Of a stretch of 64,000 nt of DNA, positions 62,641 to 64,000 are shown piece after piece. How positions within the stretch are numbered: position 1 is the stretch's first letter; each line of letters starts with the position of its first letter. The notes under the pieces were generated by a model. It did not search any database. It saw only the letters and a program-made list of their open reading frames with translations, and was not told the origin of the DNA. Source of the stretch: Schizophyllum amplum (taxonomy: Eukaryota > Basidiomycota > Agaricomycetes > Agaricales > Schizophyllaceae); contig VDMD01000049.1 of the NCBI GenBank assembly GCA_007026445.1, positions 124,001 through 188,000 of the forward strand. The letters run 5' to 3'. The translations under genes and the position numbers were made by a program.

Positions 62641-64000
62641 ACACGCCTTCCTGAAAGTCGTTCCCCCTTCACGCCTGCACTTCTAGGAATGCTACGGCAC
62701 GGCTGGTACCTGTGTATACTCTCGAAAATTCCTCCTCCTCCTTTACGATTTGCTTCCTCGTCCGCCGAGTTACAACTCGCTTCACTCGCCCCACCTGGAA
62801 GTTCATTCCCTCGTCACGCCTGCACTTCTGGATATGCCTAGGCATGGCTGATGCTGTGGTCTACACTCAAAAATCCCTATATGACTTCCCTCGTCCTTGC
62901 TTCCTCATCCAACGAGTTACAACTCACTTTGCTCGCTCTCGCAAGAGTCGAGAGACAAAAGTTGGGTTTCTGTTCACACCTGTGCTGCTAGATGTGTTAG
63001 AGGTCATGAGCATCCTTCCCTACTCCCAATATGCTATCTAGGCCTCCTTCTCCTCCTCCCACGGCAGACCCCCACCTTCCCGACGAGTTACGACTCGCTT
63101 TTCTCGCCCTCTCGAAAGTTGATTTTTTTTTCACGCCCACGCTCGTAGACATACTATTACATGGTTATGGCAGTTGTACACTCTCAAAAAGTCATATTAA
63201 GTCCCCCCTCTCTTCTCCCCCTCCTCCGATGAGTTACGACTCACTCGCCTCACTTGACTCACCCTCTCGCAAGCTGGTTTTTGCTTCACGCCTGCAATCG
63301 TAGACCTACTATGGCATGGTTATGGCCCTTGTCCACTCTCGAAAACTCATATTAAGTCTCACAGCGCTCCCCGTCCCTCCCGACGAGTTACGACTCGCTT
63401 CCCTCGCATTCTCGAAAGTTGTTTTTTTCTTCACGCCTGCACTCGTACGTGTGTTAGAGCCTGTGTATGGCACTTCTGCACTCTCAAAAACTCATATTAA
63501 GTCTTACAGCCCTCCCCATCCCTCCCCCCCCCTCCCGACGAGTTACGACTCACTTCGCTCACTCTCTCGAAAGTTGGTTCCCCATTCACGCCTGCACTCG
63601 TAGACATGTTAGGGCATGGATATGACCCTCCTTCACTCTCCAAAAGGTGTCATCGTCCCCCCCTCCCCCTCCCCCCCCCTCCCCCCCTCCGACGAGTTAC
63701 GACTCACTCGCCTCACTCTCTCGAAAGTTGGTTCCCCATTCACGCCTGCCCTCGTAGACCTACTATAACATGGTAAATGCTGTTCTACATTCTCAAAAAG
63801 GTGTCTTCCCCTCCCCCCCCTCCCCCCCCCTCCTCCAACGAGTTACGACTCACTTCGCTCACTCTCTCAAAAGTTGGTTTTTTCTTCACGCCTGCACTCG
63901 TAGACATGTTATGGTATGGATATGACCCTCCTTCACTCTCCAAAAGTTGTCTGTGCTCCCCCCCCCCTCCCCTCACCAACAGAACTCACTGTCTTACTGT
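62640..64000. repeat. Satellite-like array, about 150 bp period
   Basis: CACGCCTGCACTCGTAGAC or variants recur near 62,667, 62,817, 62,977, 63,133, 63,283, 63,432, 63,586, 63,741 and 63,889. Each unit also holds CGACGAGTTACGACTC, CTCTCGAAAGTTGG, a C/T-rich stretch and CACTCTC(A/C)AAAA. Units become more alike towards the right edge, where the array leaves the window. Reading frames inside it are not called. Confidence 0.88.

Overview
The window looks like nuclear DNA of a filamentous basidiomycete, probably an agaricomycete. The protein genes have many introns of about 45-65 nt with GT-AG ends and CTNAC-like branch points. There is a very long ATG4, a MYND-finger protein, a GEN1/XPG-like protein and chromodomain-bearing Ty3/gypsy retroelements. 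No tRNA, rRNA or bacterial-type feature was recognised. All splice models were read by eye and have no transcript support.

Layout. 1-11.2 kb is almost gene-free: 5.4 kb of GC-rich, purine-biased low-complexity DNA, then a string of unrelated 20-22 bp minisatellites. One of these arrays is joined to a decayed copy of the MYND gene. 11.2-13.1 kb (-) is the intact MYND gene. 14.5-20.1 kb (-) is ATG4 in about nine exons. 20.1-23.1 kb is non-coding and carries 17-24 bp tandem repeats.

23.1-34.9 kb is a complete, apparently young Ty3/gypsy chromovirus. It has identical 425-bp LTRs, a 5-bp target duplication, an intact gag-pol and an extra intact 962-codon ORF behind a strong splice-acceptor-like sequence. 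It sits nine codons before the stop of a host gene (-) whose other end, at 36.2 kb, directly abuts the LTR of a second Ty3/gypsy element (36.2-41.3 kb, -). That second element keeps an intact pol but has lost gag, protease and the other LTR. A spliced coiled-coil gene lies antisense in its 3' part.

41.3-47.7 kb is repeat-rich: a 315-bp tandem triplication, a 1.05-kb tandem duplication, small palindromes, and a GEN1/XPG-like gene with degraded catalytic motifs. 47.7-53.9 kb is the most striking part. It holds eight tiny two-exon genes, seven on - and one on +, whose first exons of 22-24 codons all begin M-C-x2-C-x4-C, followed by a phase-0 intron of about 50 nt and a charged second exon. A ninth gene has the same layout without the cysteines. 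One member is broken by a 1.24-kb hAT-like element with an 8-bp target duplication; removing it on paper restores the reading frame.

54.4-55.3 kb (+) is another three-exon coiled-coil gene. Right behind it lies a 6.2-kb foldback element with 1.39-kb terminal inverted repeats and a 5-bp target duplication, built as a nested palindrome with no visible transposase. From 62.6 kb to the window end runs a satellite of about 150 bp. Overall this is a fast-evolving accessory region in which two conserved genes (ATG4, MYND) border transposon-driven DNA.
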